DNA of 64,000 nucleotides from Flavitalea plasmicola (GTDB lineage Bacteria; Bacteroidota; Bacteroidia; Chitinophagales; Chitinophagaceae), in contig NZ_JAUOTO010000004.1 of NCBI RefSeq assembly GCF_030546645.1, positions 744,001 to 808,000 on the forward strand. Direction: 5' to 3'. A program made the position numbers and the translations under genes. Position 1 is the stretch's first letter. Every line of letters starts with the position of its first letter. The notes under the pieces were generated by a model. That model searched no databases and was not told the DNA's origin. It saw nothing but the letters and a program-made list of their open reading frames with translations. Positions 51,383-59,238 of this stretch are shown one piece after another.

Positions 51383-52013
51383 GAAAGAAGCTCCGCTGGA
51401 ATATCTGCGTCAATTCATTCCCGACTTATCCGCCCCGTTGATCCTGGAGTACCTGGAGCATTACAAGGTGCATCTGACCATTACCCGGGAGCGCAAGAGC
51501 GTGCTGGGTGATTACCGGCATGCCACGCAGTCAAGCAACCACCGCATCAGCGTCAATGGCAATCTCAATAAGTTCTCGTTCCTTATCACTCTTATCCATG
51601 AGCTGGCGCACCTGGTGACCTTTATGGAACATGGCAACCGGGTACAGTCCCATGGGAAGGAATGGAAGCTGGTCTACCGTAAAATGCTGGAAGAGTTCCT
51701 GAAACTAAAGGTGTTCCCCGGCGATATATTGGCTGCCTTGAAGAAGAACCTTCATGATCTGCCGGCCAGCAGCTGCGCCGACGAGAACCTGATGCGGATC
51801 CTGAAGAAATATGACAGGAACCCCGGAGGTTTATCGTTGGTAGAGCAGATCGCAGAAGGCGCAGATTTTGCGCTCGATGATGGGCGGGTTTTTCGCAAGG
51901 GAAAAAAACTGAGAAAAAGGTTTCAATGTGTGGAACTGTCCACGGGAAAATTGTATCTTTTCAGTCCGATATACGAGGTGAAGCCTGTGGCCTCTTCCAA
52001 CTTATCAGCATGA
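51375..52013 (+). CDS. SprT-like zinc metalloprotease
   Basis: 212-residue cytosolic protein of the SprT/Spartan-like family. The zinc motif is LIHELAHLV (His75-Glu76-xx-His79), with a third candidate ligand His93 in QSHGKEWK. The C-terminal half has a possible beta-stranded module (VFRKGKKLRKRFQCVELSTGKLYLFSP) but the four-Cys zinc ribbon of larger SprT proteins is missing: only two Cys, at about 137 and 189, occur. It overlaps the preceding gene by 8 bp. Substrate is unknown; DNA-protein crosslink repair is the role of eukaryotic relatives. Confidence 0.85.
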   Translation: MAKKEAPLEYLRQFIPDLSAPLILEYLEHYKVHLTITRERKSVLGDYRHATQSSNHRISVNGNLNKFSFLITLIHELAHLVTFMEHGNRVQSHGKEWKLVYRKMLEEFLKLKVFPGDILAALKKNLHDLPASSCADENLMRILKKYDRNPGGLSLVEQIAEGADFALDDGRVFRKGKKLRKRFQCVELSTGKLYLFSPIYEVKPVASSNLSA

Positions 52014-52215
52014 GCTGGTAAATGTATCGGAGAATTAAGTATATTGCAGGTTCTTTTAACTACCTATCCAACCGTCTTAATCCCCTTTTTGCTACCCAGT
52101 CGTTACTTATCCGTTGTGTACGCCCGTTTTTAATCCAGGCCTTATTGGGAAGCCGTTTTTGCCGCGTTAAATTTTACTTATGAAGAAATCCGGCGTGGAG
52201 CGTTGCCTGCTTTTT

Positions 52216-52299
52216 ATCAGCTCAGTATGGCAATGACGCTGTACAGGATCGCCATGGAAAGAAGGATGAGTCCGATGAATGGTTTGTCCGCGTTTTTCA
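52216..52299 (-). CDS. possible 27-residue hydrophobic small protein
   Basis: The gap 52014-52398 holds this short - strand frame: ATG at 52299, TGA at 52216. It begins MKNADKPF and continues with a single hydrophobic helix (IGLILLSMAILYSVIAILS) to the end. The composition is that of a genuine one-span small membrane protein rather than of chance translation, and it is read in the same direction as the NIPSNAP gene to its right. Nothing else in the gap was identified. Confidence 0.45.
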
Positions 52300-52398
52300 T
52301 GTATATCTGATTTCTATAGGATTAATAATTGGGTTAACGCAAGCGGGGAGGCAATTAGTATGCCAGGGCATGTGTAAATGTGCGCTCCCCGGAGGGTG

Positions 52399-53199
52399 TT
52401 ACAGGTCTGAATACTCCGCAGGATGGAGGAAAATGATATCGACATGTGATACATTGTGCTGGTATTGCGGGTCCGCGACCAGCTGTTTCCAGTAAGGGTC
52501 TGCGCTGAAAGCTTTCCAATGCGCTTCCCGGGCTTCCATATTATCAAAGCTCGTCATGTACATCAGGTTGGGCATATGCGCTCCGGCCAGGACTGAAGCA
52601 TAGAAGACGGCATTGAACCCCAGTCTTTTAAACAGGCCAATTTCATCCCCTTTATTGAACATCTGTACTTTATTGGCAAAATACTTTTCAGTCGGGCCTT
52701 CGTAGCTTCTCAGCTCATATATGCGTTCGGAGGCGGGGGTTTTCAAGCCGGCTGGCGTTTCCAGGTGTGTCATGCCCGGGAATGCCTGAAGGAGAATGGT
52801 CTCCATTCGCAGATAGGGCGGATCGCTATGGACTGCATCCAGGTAATCTTTTCCTTCGGACTGGTACTGGGCATCCTTATCGAGGCGGGAGGAAAGGGCT
52901 GTCCATTGTTCCAGGGTGTGGAAGGACATCAGGACATAGGTTTTGCGGATGGCGGCCGTATCATTCCCCACCGGCTTGAAGACACCTACTTTGGCAATGC
53001 CCTGGCGGTGCAGGGCCGGCAGGTATGCCTCTTTCAGGAACTTATCCAGCCTTTCTTCCTGCTGGGCGCTTTTCAGCTGATAGATGCGGAGGGAAAAGAT
53101 CTCCTGTCCGGCGGCCGCCGGACCTGCTGCGCTGACAGACGATCCCTGGAAAAAAATAGATAATATGGCAAGGCAAGTGGGGAGAAAGCGAATTTGCAT
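52399..53199 (-). CDS. NIPSNAP-family protein, exported
   Basis: 266 residues with a signal peptide (about 1-24) and two NIPSNAP/ferredoxin-like (dimeric alpha-beta barrel) repeats. The first starts FSLRIYQLKSAQQEERLDKFLKEAYLPALHRQG and the second IYELRSYEGPTEKYFANKVQMFNKGDEIGLFKRLGF. The segment EAREAHWKAFSADPYWKQLVADP is a typical NIPSNAP signature. The biochemical role in bacteria is not established. It appears to be a single gene. Confidence 0.9.
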   Translation of the reverse strand: MQIRFLPTCLAILSIFFQGSSVSAAGPAAAGQEIFSLRIYQLKSAQQEERLDKFLKEAYLPALHRQGIAKVGVFKPVGNDTAAIRKTYVLMSFHTLEQWTALSSRLDKDAQYQSEGKDYLDAVHSDPPYLRMETILLQAFPGMTHLETPAGLKTPASERIYELRSYEGPTEKYFANKVQMFNKGDEIGLFKRLGFNAVFYASVLAGAHMPNLMYMTSFDNMEAREAHWKAFSADPYWKQLVADPQYQHNVSHVDIIFLHPAEYSDL

Positions 53200-53274
53200 A
53201 ATTGGAAATTAGGTTTTTTTTAGGAGATCGGGGGTCGAAATTTCGCACAATAGTCCTAATTTGACGCCTGACCT

Positions 53275-53991
53275 ATGCGCTACACATCGTTTCTGATAGC
53301 ATTGATGCTATTTTCCTGTCCGGGTTTTGCACAGCATTTCCTCACGGGGAAGGTCCTTAAAGAGGACAGCAAAGAATTTCTCGTTTCCGTAAGCATCGAA
53401 AACAAGACGCAGCGGCGGCATGACCTTTCCGACGAGAGGGGCAACTACCGTATACAATCCACCCAGGGGGATGTTTTGATCTTTTCCCATGTGGGGTACT
53501 GGTCGGATACCATCGTGGTGGATACATCCATGCAGGCCGGCGATTACCCGGTGTATATGGAACCAAAGGCCCAGACCTTAAAGGCTGTGGAGGTCGGTTC
53601 CCTTAGCAATTACCAGCTCGATTCGATGGCAAGGAGGGAGGAATACAGCTGGGTATATGGCCATGGCAATCCTCCCAGGCTGGAGCATAAAAGAACGGGG
53701 GATGGCGTGGGCATCAACCTGGATCTTTTCCGGAATGCTTCAAAGGAAGATAAGGACAGGGAGAAGCTAAAGAAAAGGCTCATAAGGGAAGAGGAAGAAT
53801 ATTACGTGGATTTCCGATGCTCAAAGGAATTCGTTTCCCGCCTGACGAAGCTAAAAGGCGACAGCCTGCAGCAGTTTATGATGCACTTCCGGCCTACTTA
53901 TGACTATTGCCGTAAGGCGGCCAATGTAGATATCCTCGTATTTGTCAATGACAGCTTCAAAAAGTTCATGAAACGGGAAGAACAGAATTGA
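53275..53991 (+). CDS. exported protein with carboxypeptidase-regulatory-like domain
   Basis: 238 residues: signal peptide (about 1-19, ending CPGFAQ) and one beta-sandwich domain of the CarboxypepD_reg-like type (HFLTGKVLKEDSKEFLVSVSIENKTQRRHDLSDERGNYRI to DVLIFSHVGYWSDTIVVD) up to about 105. The remaining 130 residues are charged and helical (KEDKDREKLKKRLIREEEEYYVDF) and unrecognised. Such two-part proteins without a plug or barrel are common in Bacteroidota with unknown role. It is not tightly linked to the next gene (58 bp). Confidence 0.8.
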   Translation: MRYTSFLIALMLFSCPGFAQHFLTGKVLKEDSKEFLVSVSIENKTQRRHDLSDERGNYRIQSTQGDVLIFSHVGYWSDTIVVDTSMQAGDYPVYMEPKAQTLKAVEVGSLSNYQLDSMARREEYSWVYGHGNPPRLEHKRTGDGVGINLDLFRNASKEDKDREKLKKRLIREEEEYYVDFRCSKEFVSRLTKLKGDSLQQFMMHFRPTYDYCRKAANVDILVFVNDSFKKFMKREEQN

Positions 53992-54049
53992 AATGTTCCT
54001 TCCGGATTTACCGTATATTGGGGGTGACTTACGTTAAACCAACTGTTGT

Positions 54050-55564
54050 ATGAAGCCTGCCTGGTGGAGGTTCCCCCTTTTTTTATCTTTCTATGCGTTG
54101 ACGGCTGCGGGGCAGCGTCAGCAGCCATTGGACAAAGCAGCCCTGTTTGATAATTATGTCCGTAAGGCGCTGGCTGTTTGGAGGACGCCTGGTATGTCCA
54201 TCGTGGTGGTAAAAGACGACCAGATGGTGTTTAAAAAGGGCTTTGGAGTGACAGAGCTCGGCAAAACCGCTGCTTTCACCACGGCTACGATCGGCGTATG
54301 CGCTTCCACGACGAAGGCGATGACGGCCGTGTGCATGGGCATGCTGGTGGACGAGGGAAAGTTGCGGTGGACGGACAGGTTGCGCGACGTGTTTCCCGAG
54401 TTCTCGCTTTATGATCCGTATGTAGCGGCGGAGCTTACTGTTCGCGATCTTTTCACCCATAATGCCGGGCTGGGAAATACGGATGGGCTCTGGGCATATG
54501 GATATTCCAGGGATGAGATCCTTCGCCGTGTGCGGTGGGTGCCACCTGCCTATTCCTTACGATCTTCCTTTACCTATCAGAATGTCATGTACATCGTTGC
54601 CGGCGAGCTGATCCGCAAGGTCAGCGGTCAGACCTGGGAGGATTTTATCACTCACCGTCTTTTTGGTCCGCTGGGGATGCATCATTCCTATGCCAGCTAT
54701 GCGTTGGGCGCCGGTGAGCCCAGCAAGGAGACGCCGCATTTTATGATGCCGGACAGCAGTATCCGGACGATCCCGTTCTTATATCACGAGGATCTGGGGC
54801 CTGCCGGGGGCGTATGGTCTTGTGCGGACGATATGGAAAAGTGGATGCGATTTATGCTGGACAGCGCCAGGGTGAATGGCCGGCGGCTACTGAAGGCCGG
54901 TACCTGGAGTGAACTGTTCAGGCCGCAATCGCTGGTGACGGAGAGCGAGTTCTATCCCACGGTGGGGCTGACGCATTCTTCATGGACGACTTATGGGTTG
55001 GGCTGGTTCCAGGAAGATTACCGTGGCAGGATGGTGCAGTTCCATACCGGCAGCCTGGACGGGGCGGTAGCCATCGTCGGCCTGATGCCTTCCGAACATT
55101 TTGGGATCTATATTTTTGGTAACCTGGATCATTCAGAACTGAGGCATGCCCTCATGTACAAGGCTATGGACCTATGGGGCTTCTCCGACAACAGCCGTGA
55201 CTGGAGCGCGGAGTGCTATGCGATGTATAAGAAGGTTAAGGATGAGGGACGTCAGAAAGACAAGGAGAAAGAGGCCCGAAGGGTGAAGGGTACCAAGCCG
55301 TCCGTGCCCCTGGCCACTTATGCGGGAAAATATACAAATGAGATATACGGTGATGCGCATGTCATCCTGGGGGGCGATTCGTTGCGGGTGGAATTCCCCA
55401 ATAATGTGTGCCTCCGGCTTCAGCACTGGAATTATGACACATTTGTCGGATATTACGATTATTTCTGGTGGGACAGGGAATGGATACAATTTTCCCTGGA
55501 TCCGGAAGGGAAGATAATGCAGTTTGAAAAGGATGGCGTAGTTTACAAACCTGTAAAAAATTAG
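54050..55564 (+). CDS. serine hydrolase of the beta-lactamase/PBP4* fold
   Basis: 504 residues with a signal peptide (about 1-21, ending AAGQ). The beta-lactamase-type active site is intact: the nucleophile SxxK in CASTTKAM (Ser86-Lys89), Tyr-x-Asn in TYQNVMY (Tyr176) and the third motif as HTG in QFHTGSLDG instead of KTG. About residues 395-504 form a DUF3471-like beta-domain (PLATYAGKYTNEIYGDAHVIL). Such enzymes are usually D-amino-peptide hydrolases or esterases, not resistance enzymes. It stops 7 bp before the dehydratase gene. Confidence 0.92.
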   Translation: MKPAWWRFPLFLSFYALTAAGQRQQPLDKAALFDNYVRKALAVWRTPGMSIVVVKDDQMVFKKGFGVTELGKTAAFTTATIGVCASTTKAMTAVCMGMLVDEGKLRWTDRLRDVFPEFSLYDPYVAAELTVRDLFTHNAGLGNTDGLWAYGYSRDEILRRVRWVPPAYSLRSSFTYQNVMYIVAGELIRKVSGQTWEDFITHRLFGPLGMHHSYASYALGAGEPSKETPHFMMPDSSIRTIPFLYHEDLGPAGGVWSCADDMEKWMRFMLDSARVNGRRLLKAGTWSELFRPQSLVTESEFYPTVGLTHSSWTTYGLGWFQEDYRGRMVQFHTGSLDGAVAIVGLMPSEHFGIYIFGNLDHSELRHALMYKAMDLWGFSDNSRDWSAECYAMYKKVKDEGRQKDKEKEARRVKGTKPSVPLATYAGKYTNEIYGDAHVILGGDSLRVEFPNNVCLRLQHWNYDTFVGYYDYFWWDREWIQFSLDPEGKIMQFEKDGVVYKPVKN

Positions 55565-55571
55565 CGTATTT

Positions 55572-57290
55572 ATGACGGCGTTCCGCAGCAGAGACTGGTT
55601 TGGCAAGACGGATAAAATGGGTTTCATCTATCGCAGCTGGATGAAGAATCAGGGGTTTCCGGATGATATGTTCGATGGCAGGCCTGTGATCGGGATCTGC
55701 AATACCTGGTCGGAGCTTACTCCCTGCAATGCCCATTTGCGGGACATTGCGGAGGTGGTGAAAAGGGGGGTATATGAGGCGGGAGGATTCCCTGTTGAAT
55801 TTCCCGTCATGTCCCTGGGCGAGACCTTGCTTAAGCCTACGGCCATGCTTTTCCGGAACCTGGCCAGCATGGATGCGGAAGAATCCATCCGGGGCAATCC
55901 GCTGGATGGGGTGGTGCTGTTGACGGGATGCGATAAGACCACGCCTTCCACGTTGATGGGGGCGGCCAGCGTGGATCTGCCTACCATCGTGGTTCCGGGA
56001 GGTCCGATGCTGAACGGAAAATTCCAGGGCAAGGACATCGGATCCGGCACGCATGTCTGGAAGTTCGCCGACGACCGGAAAACGGGCAGCATGTCCGACG
56101 AAGATTATATCCTGGCAGAAAGCTGTATGTCCCGCAGCGCCGGTCATTGTATGACCATGGGAACGGCCAGCACCATGGCCTGCATGGTGGAATCACTGGG
56201 GCTTACGTTGCCTGGCGCGGCGGCGATACCTGCTGTTGATTCCAGGAAAAAAGTGCTGGCCCACCTGTCTGGGAGGAGGATCGTGGAAATGGTGAAGGAA
56301 GACCTGCGGCTGTCGAAGATCCTTACACGTCCCGCTTTTGAAAATGCCATAAAAGTAAATGCCGCGGTAGGCGGCAGCACCAATTTCATCATTCATCTGA
56401 CTGCCATTGCCGGTCGCATTGGGGTGCCGCTGGACCTGTCGGACTTCGATCGCCTGGGAAGCCATATACCCTTGCTGCTGAACCTGATGCCTTCGGGTAA
56501 ATTCCTCATGGAAGATTTTTATTATGCAGGCGGTCTGCCGGCGATACTTGCGGAGCTGAAGGGGCTCCTGGATATGGATGCTAAGACGGTGACAGGCAGG
56601 GGCCACCGGGAAAATATAGCAAGGATCAGTGAATGTTACAACAGGGAAGTGATCGCTGCCTATGAGCAGCCGCTGATCCCCGAAGCCGGCATAGCGGTGC
56701 TGAAGGGCAATCTATGCGAGAACGGGGCTGTCATCAAGCCATCGGCGGCTACCCCTTCCCTTATGCAGCACAGGGGGAGGGCCGTCGTGTTCGAGAACAT
56801 CGAAGACTATCATGCACGGGTAGACGATCCGCAGCTTGACATCGACGAGACATGTATCATGGTCCTGAAGAATGTGGGGCCTGTGGGATATCCCGGTATG
56901 CCGGAAGTGGGGAATATGACCTTGCCCAAAAAGTTATTGGAAAAGGGGGTGACGGATATGGTGCGGATCTCCGATGGCCGGATGAGCGGCACGGCTTACG
57001 GGACGGTGGTGCTGCATGTTTCGCCGGAGGCAGCCATCGGCGGTGTCCTGGGACTGGTGGAGAATGGCGACTGGATCGAGCTGGATGTTGCCGGCAGGCG
57101 GCTGCACCTGGACGTTGCCGTCACGGAACTGGAAAAAAGGAGACAGCAATGGCAACGACCGCAGCTGCCCCGCACGGATCGCGGCTATGTCAATCTTTAT
57201 ATGCGACACGTCCAGCAGGCGGACAAAGGGGCGGACCTGGATTTTCTCGTCGGCGGCTCCGGATCGGAAGTCAACAGGGATTCTCATTGA
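55572..57290 (+). CDS. IlvD/Edd-family dehydratase, probably for a sugar acid
   Basis: 572 residues. The Fe-S cluster Cys residues are present at about 43 (ICNTWSEL), 120 (LTGCDKTTPS) and 193 (SAGHCMTMGTAS), and the family core NAAVGGSTNFIIHLTAIAGR and DGRMSGTAYGTVVLHV is clear. It is related to dihydroxy-acid dehydratase but the N-terminal region (KNQGFPDDMFDGRPVIGICNTWSELTPCNAHL) resembles the arabinonate/xylonate dehydratases. A GntP-type sugar-acid permease gene follows 19 bp downstream, so sugar-acid breakdown is the likely role; substrate is not proven. Confidence 0.88.
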   Translation: MTAFRSRDWFGKTDKMGFIYRSWMKNQGFPDDMFDGRPVIGICNTWSELTPCNAHLRDIAEVVKRGVYEAGGFPVEFPVMSLGETLLKPTAMLFRNLASMDAEESIRGNPLDGVVLLTGCDKTTPSTLMGAASVDLPTIVVPGGPMLNGKFQGKDIGSGTHVWKFADDRKTGSMSDEDYILAESCMSRSAGHCMTMGTASTMACMVESLGLTLPGAAAIPAVDSRKKVLAHLSGRRIVEMVKEDLRLSKILTRPAFENAIKVNAAVGGSTNFIIHLTAIAGRIGVPLDLSDFDRLGSHIPLLLNLMPSGKFLMEDFYYAGGLPAILAELKGLLDMDAKTVTGRGHRENIARISECYNREVIAAYEQPLIPEAGIAVLKGNLCENGAVIKPSAATPSLMQHRGRAVVFENIEDYHARVDDPQLDIDETCIMVLKNVGPVGYPGMPEVGNMTLPKKLLEKGVTDMVRISDGRMSGTAYGTVVLHVSPEAAIGGVLGLVENGDWIELDVAGRRLHLDVAVTELEKRRQQWQRPQLPRTDRGYVNLYMRHVQQADKGADLDFLVGGSGSEVNRDSH

Positions 57291-57309
57291 TACTATTGTA
57301 AATTATAAC

Positions 57310-58623
57310 ATGCATATCTTCATCGTTCTTACAGGAATACTGCTGCTGATTGTCCTGATCACCTGGGGGAAGCTGAACGCTTTCCTGGCTTTTCTCATCG
57401 TTTCGTTGACCACGGGATTGCTGTTAGGCATTCCGCTGGGTACCATTACCTCTTCTGTATACAAAGGGATCGGGGATACACTGGGGCAGCTGTCCATCGT
57501 CATTGTGCTGGGCGCCATGCTGGGCAAGCTGGTGGCGGAGAGCGGCGCTGCCCAGCGGATCGCAACGGTGATGATGAATCTCTTTGGGGAGAAATATATC
57601 CAGTGGGCCCTGATGGTGACGGGCTTTATCATCGGGATCCCACTCTTCTACAATGTCGGCTTTGTACTGATGGTGCCATTGATCTTCTCTGTGGTGTACA
57701 AGTACAAGCTACCGGCTGTCTATATCGGTCTGCCCATGCTCGCGTCACTTTCTGTAACACATGGGTTCCTCCCTCCTCATCCGGCGCCTGCTTCTTTGGT
57801 GGGGCAATTCCATGCGGAGATGGGCAGGACGTTGTTGTATGGCATCACCATCGCGATCCCAGCCGTCATCATTGCCGGACCTCTTTTTTCCCGCACGGTT
57901 AAAAAGATAGTCTCTTCCCCGCTGGAGGGGTTGGTGGCGCCCAGCAAGCCGGAGGAGCAGCTGCCGGGTATGGCCAACAGCCTGCTGACGTCGCTGCTGC
58001 CTGTGATCATGCTGATGCTGACCACGCTGTTGCCACTGATCCTGCCGGGGACGGGCCTCTGGAAGGACCTGTTGCATTTCCTGGGAGACCCTTCCATCAT
58101 CTTACTGATAGCCATTGCCGTCGCCACCTACACCCTGGGCATCCGCACCGGCAGGAGCATAAAAGCCATCATGCGCATTTATGAAGAGGCGGTGAAGGAT
58201 ATCGCCATGATCCTGCTGATCATCGCGGGGGCCGGAGCCCTGAAGGAGGTGTTTCTCGACAGCGGCGTCAGCCGCGAGATTGCAGGAGTGCTGGAGCAAT
58301 GGCCTGTTCATCCGTTGGTGCTGGGTTGGCTCATAGCGGCTATTATACGCGTATGCCTGGGTTCCGCCACCGTGGCGGGGCTGACGGCGGCGGGCATCAT
58401 TTTGCCCCTTATGAAAGCCTCCCACGTGAATCCGAACCTCATGGTGCTGTCCGTTGGGGCGGGAAGCCTTATGTTCTCCCATGTCAATGACGGGGGCTTC
58501 TGGCTTTTTAAGGAGTATTTCAACCTGTCCATCAGGGACACCATCCGAAGCTGGAGTCTGATGGAGACGATCGTGGCATTAGTGGGGCTGGGGGGAGTGT
58601 TGGTCCTGAATATTTGGGTATAG
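57310..58623 (+). CDS. GntP-family sugar-acid/gluconate:H+ symporter
   Basis: 437 residues from the ATG at 57310, with about 12 predicted membrane helices. The GntP signatures are clear: LGAMLGKLVAESGAAQRIA, PLFYNVGFVLMVPLIFSV, GFLPPHPAPASLV and VCLGSATVAGLTAAGI near the end. It takes up gluconate or a related sugar acid with protons. A frame starting inside the dehydratase gene would add about 98 residues of unlike composition and is not used. It pairs with the dehydratase 19 bp upstream. Confidence 0.93.
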   Translation: MHIFIVLTGILLLIVLITWGKLNAFLAFLIVSLTTGLLLGIPLGTITSSVYKGIGDTLGQLSIVIVLGAMLGKLVAESGAAQRIATVMMNLFGEKYIQWALMVTGFIIGIPLFYNVGFVLMVPLIFSVVYKYKLPAVYIGLPMLASLSVTHGFLPPHPAPASLVGQFHAEMGRTLLYGITIAIPAVIIAGPLFSRTVKKIVSSPLEGLVAPSKPEEQLPGMANSLLTSLLPVIMLMLTTLLPLILPGTGLWKDLLHFLGDPSIILLIAIAVATYTLGIRTGRSIKAIMRIYEEAVKDIAMILLIIAGAGALKEVFLDSGVSREIAGVLEQWPVHPLVLGWLIAAIIRVCLGSATVAGLTAAGIILPLMKASHVNPNLMVLSVGAGSLMFSHVNDGGFWLFKEYFNLSIRDTIRSWSLMETIVALVGLGGVLVLNIWV

Positions 58624-58732
58624 CCTTCCCAGTTTAAAAAAAACTGCTGAAATCATGGAGTTTAAATAATAGTATATATTTTTATATCTAGAATTGACCC
58701 TTTAAAATAACTGCCGGGAAAAGTCCTTTATT

Positions 58733-59227
58733 TTGGAGAAAGCAATCACGAAAGATATCCTGCGAGATGAATTGTTCTCTGGCGGCAAGCCTGCTGCGGA
58801 GCTTTTATACAACCGGTATGGGGGAATGCTGTTCAGCTATATACAGCAATTCGTGCCTTCACGGGCAGAGGCGGAAAACCTGCTGGTGAATATATTTTCC
58901 CGGTTGGTCTCCCGGCTGGAGACGGCGTTTGAATCCAGCCTCAGCGTTTATTGCTGGCTGCAGATCGAAGCCAGGAAAATTATCCTTGAGCAACGCGGGC
59001 AGGAGACAGGGGAGGTGTATTCCGGGGTATCGGATCCCGGGGGAATGCGGGTTTATTATTTTTCTCTGCTGGAAGATGCCTCTCCCGAGCAACGATGGGT
59101 ATTCAGAGAGCTGTTTATAAATGGCAGGCAAAGAGAAGAGCTGGCCGGCGAATTGAACAGGGACCTGGCATATATCGGCGACCTTTTACGGGAAAGTATG
59201 CTTATAATCGGAAAGAAACTAGGTTGA
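58733..59227 (+). CDS. divergent sigma-70-like protein with weak region 4
   Basis: 164 residues. The first 85 follow ECF region 2 (AAELLYNRYGGMLFSYIQQFVPSRAEAENLLVNIFSRLVSRL, then SVYCWLQIEARKIILEQRG). The C-terminal 60 look like a helix-turn-helix of region 4 with an atypical core (SPEQRWVFRELFINGRQREELAGELNRDLAYIGDLLRESMLIIGKKL). The basic residues normally contacting the -35 are few. No ATG occurs near the start: the frame opens with TTG at 58733 and an in-frame stop lies just upstream at 58703. It is convergent with the CHAT gene (11 bp apart). Whether it is a working sigma factor is unclear. Confidence 0.6.
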   Translation: MEKAITKDILRDELFSGGKPAAELLYNRYGGMLFSYIQQFVPSRAEAENLLVNIFSRLVSRLETAFESSLSVYCWLQIEARKIILEQRGQETGEVYSGVSDPGGMRVYYFSLLEDASPEQRWVFRELFINGRQREELAGELNRDLAYIGDLLRESMLIIGKKLG

Positions 59228-59238
59228 ATAAAGGCGAT

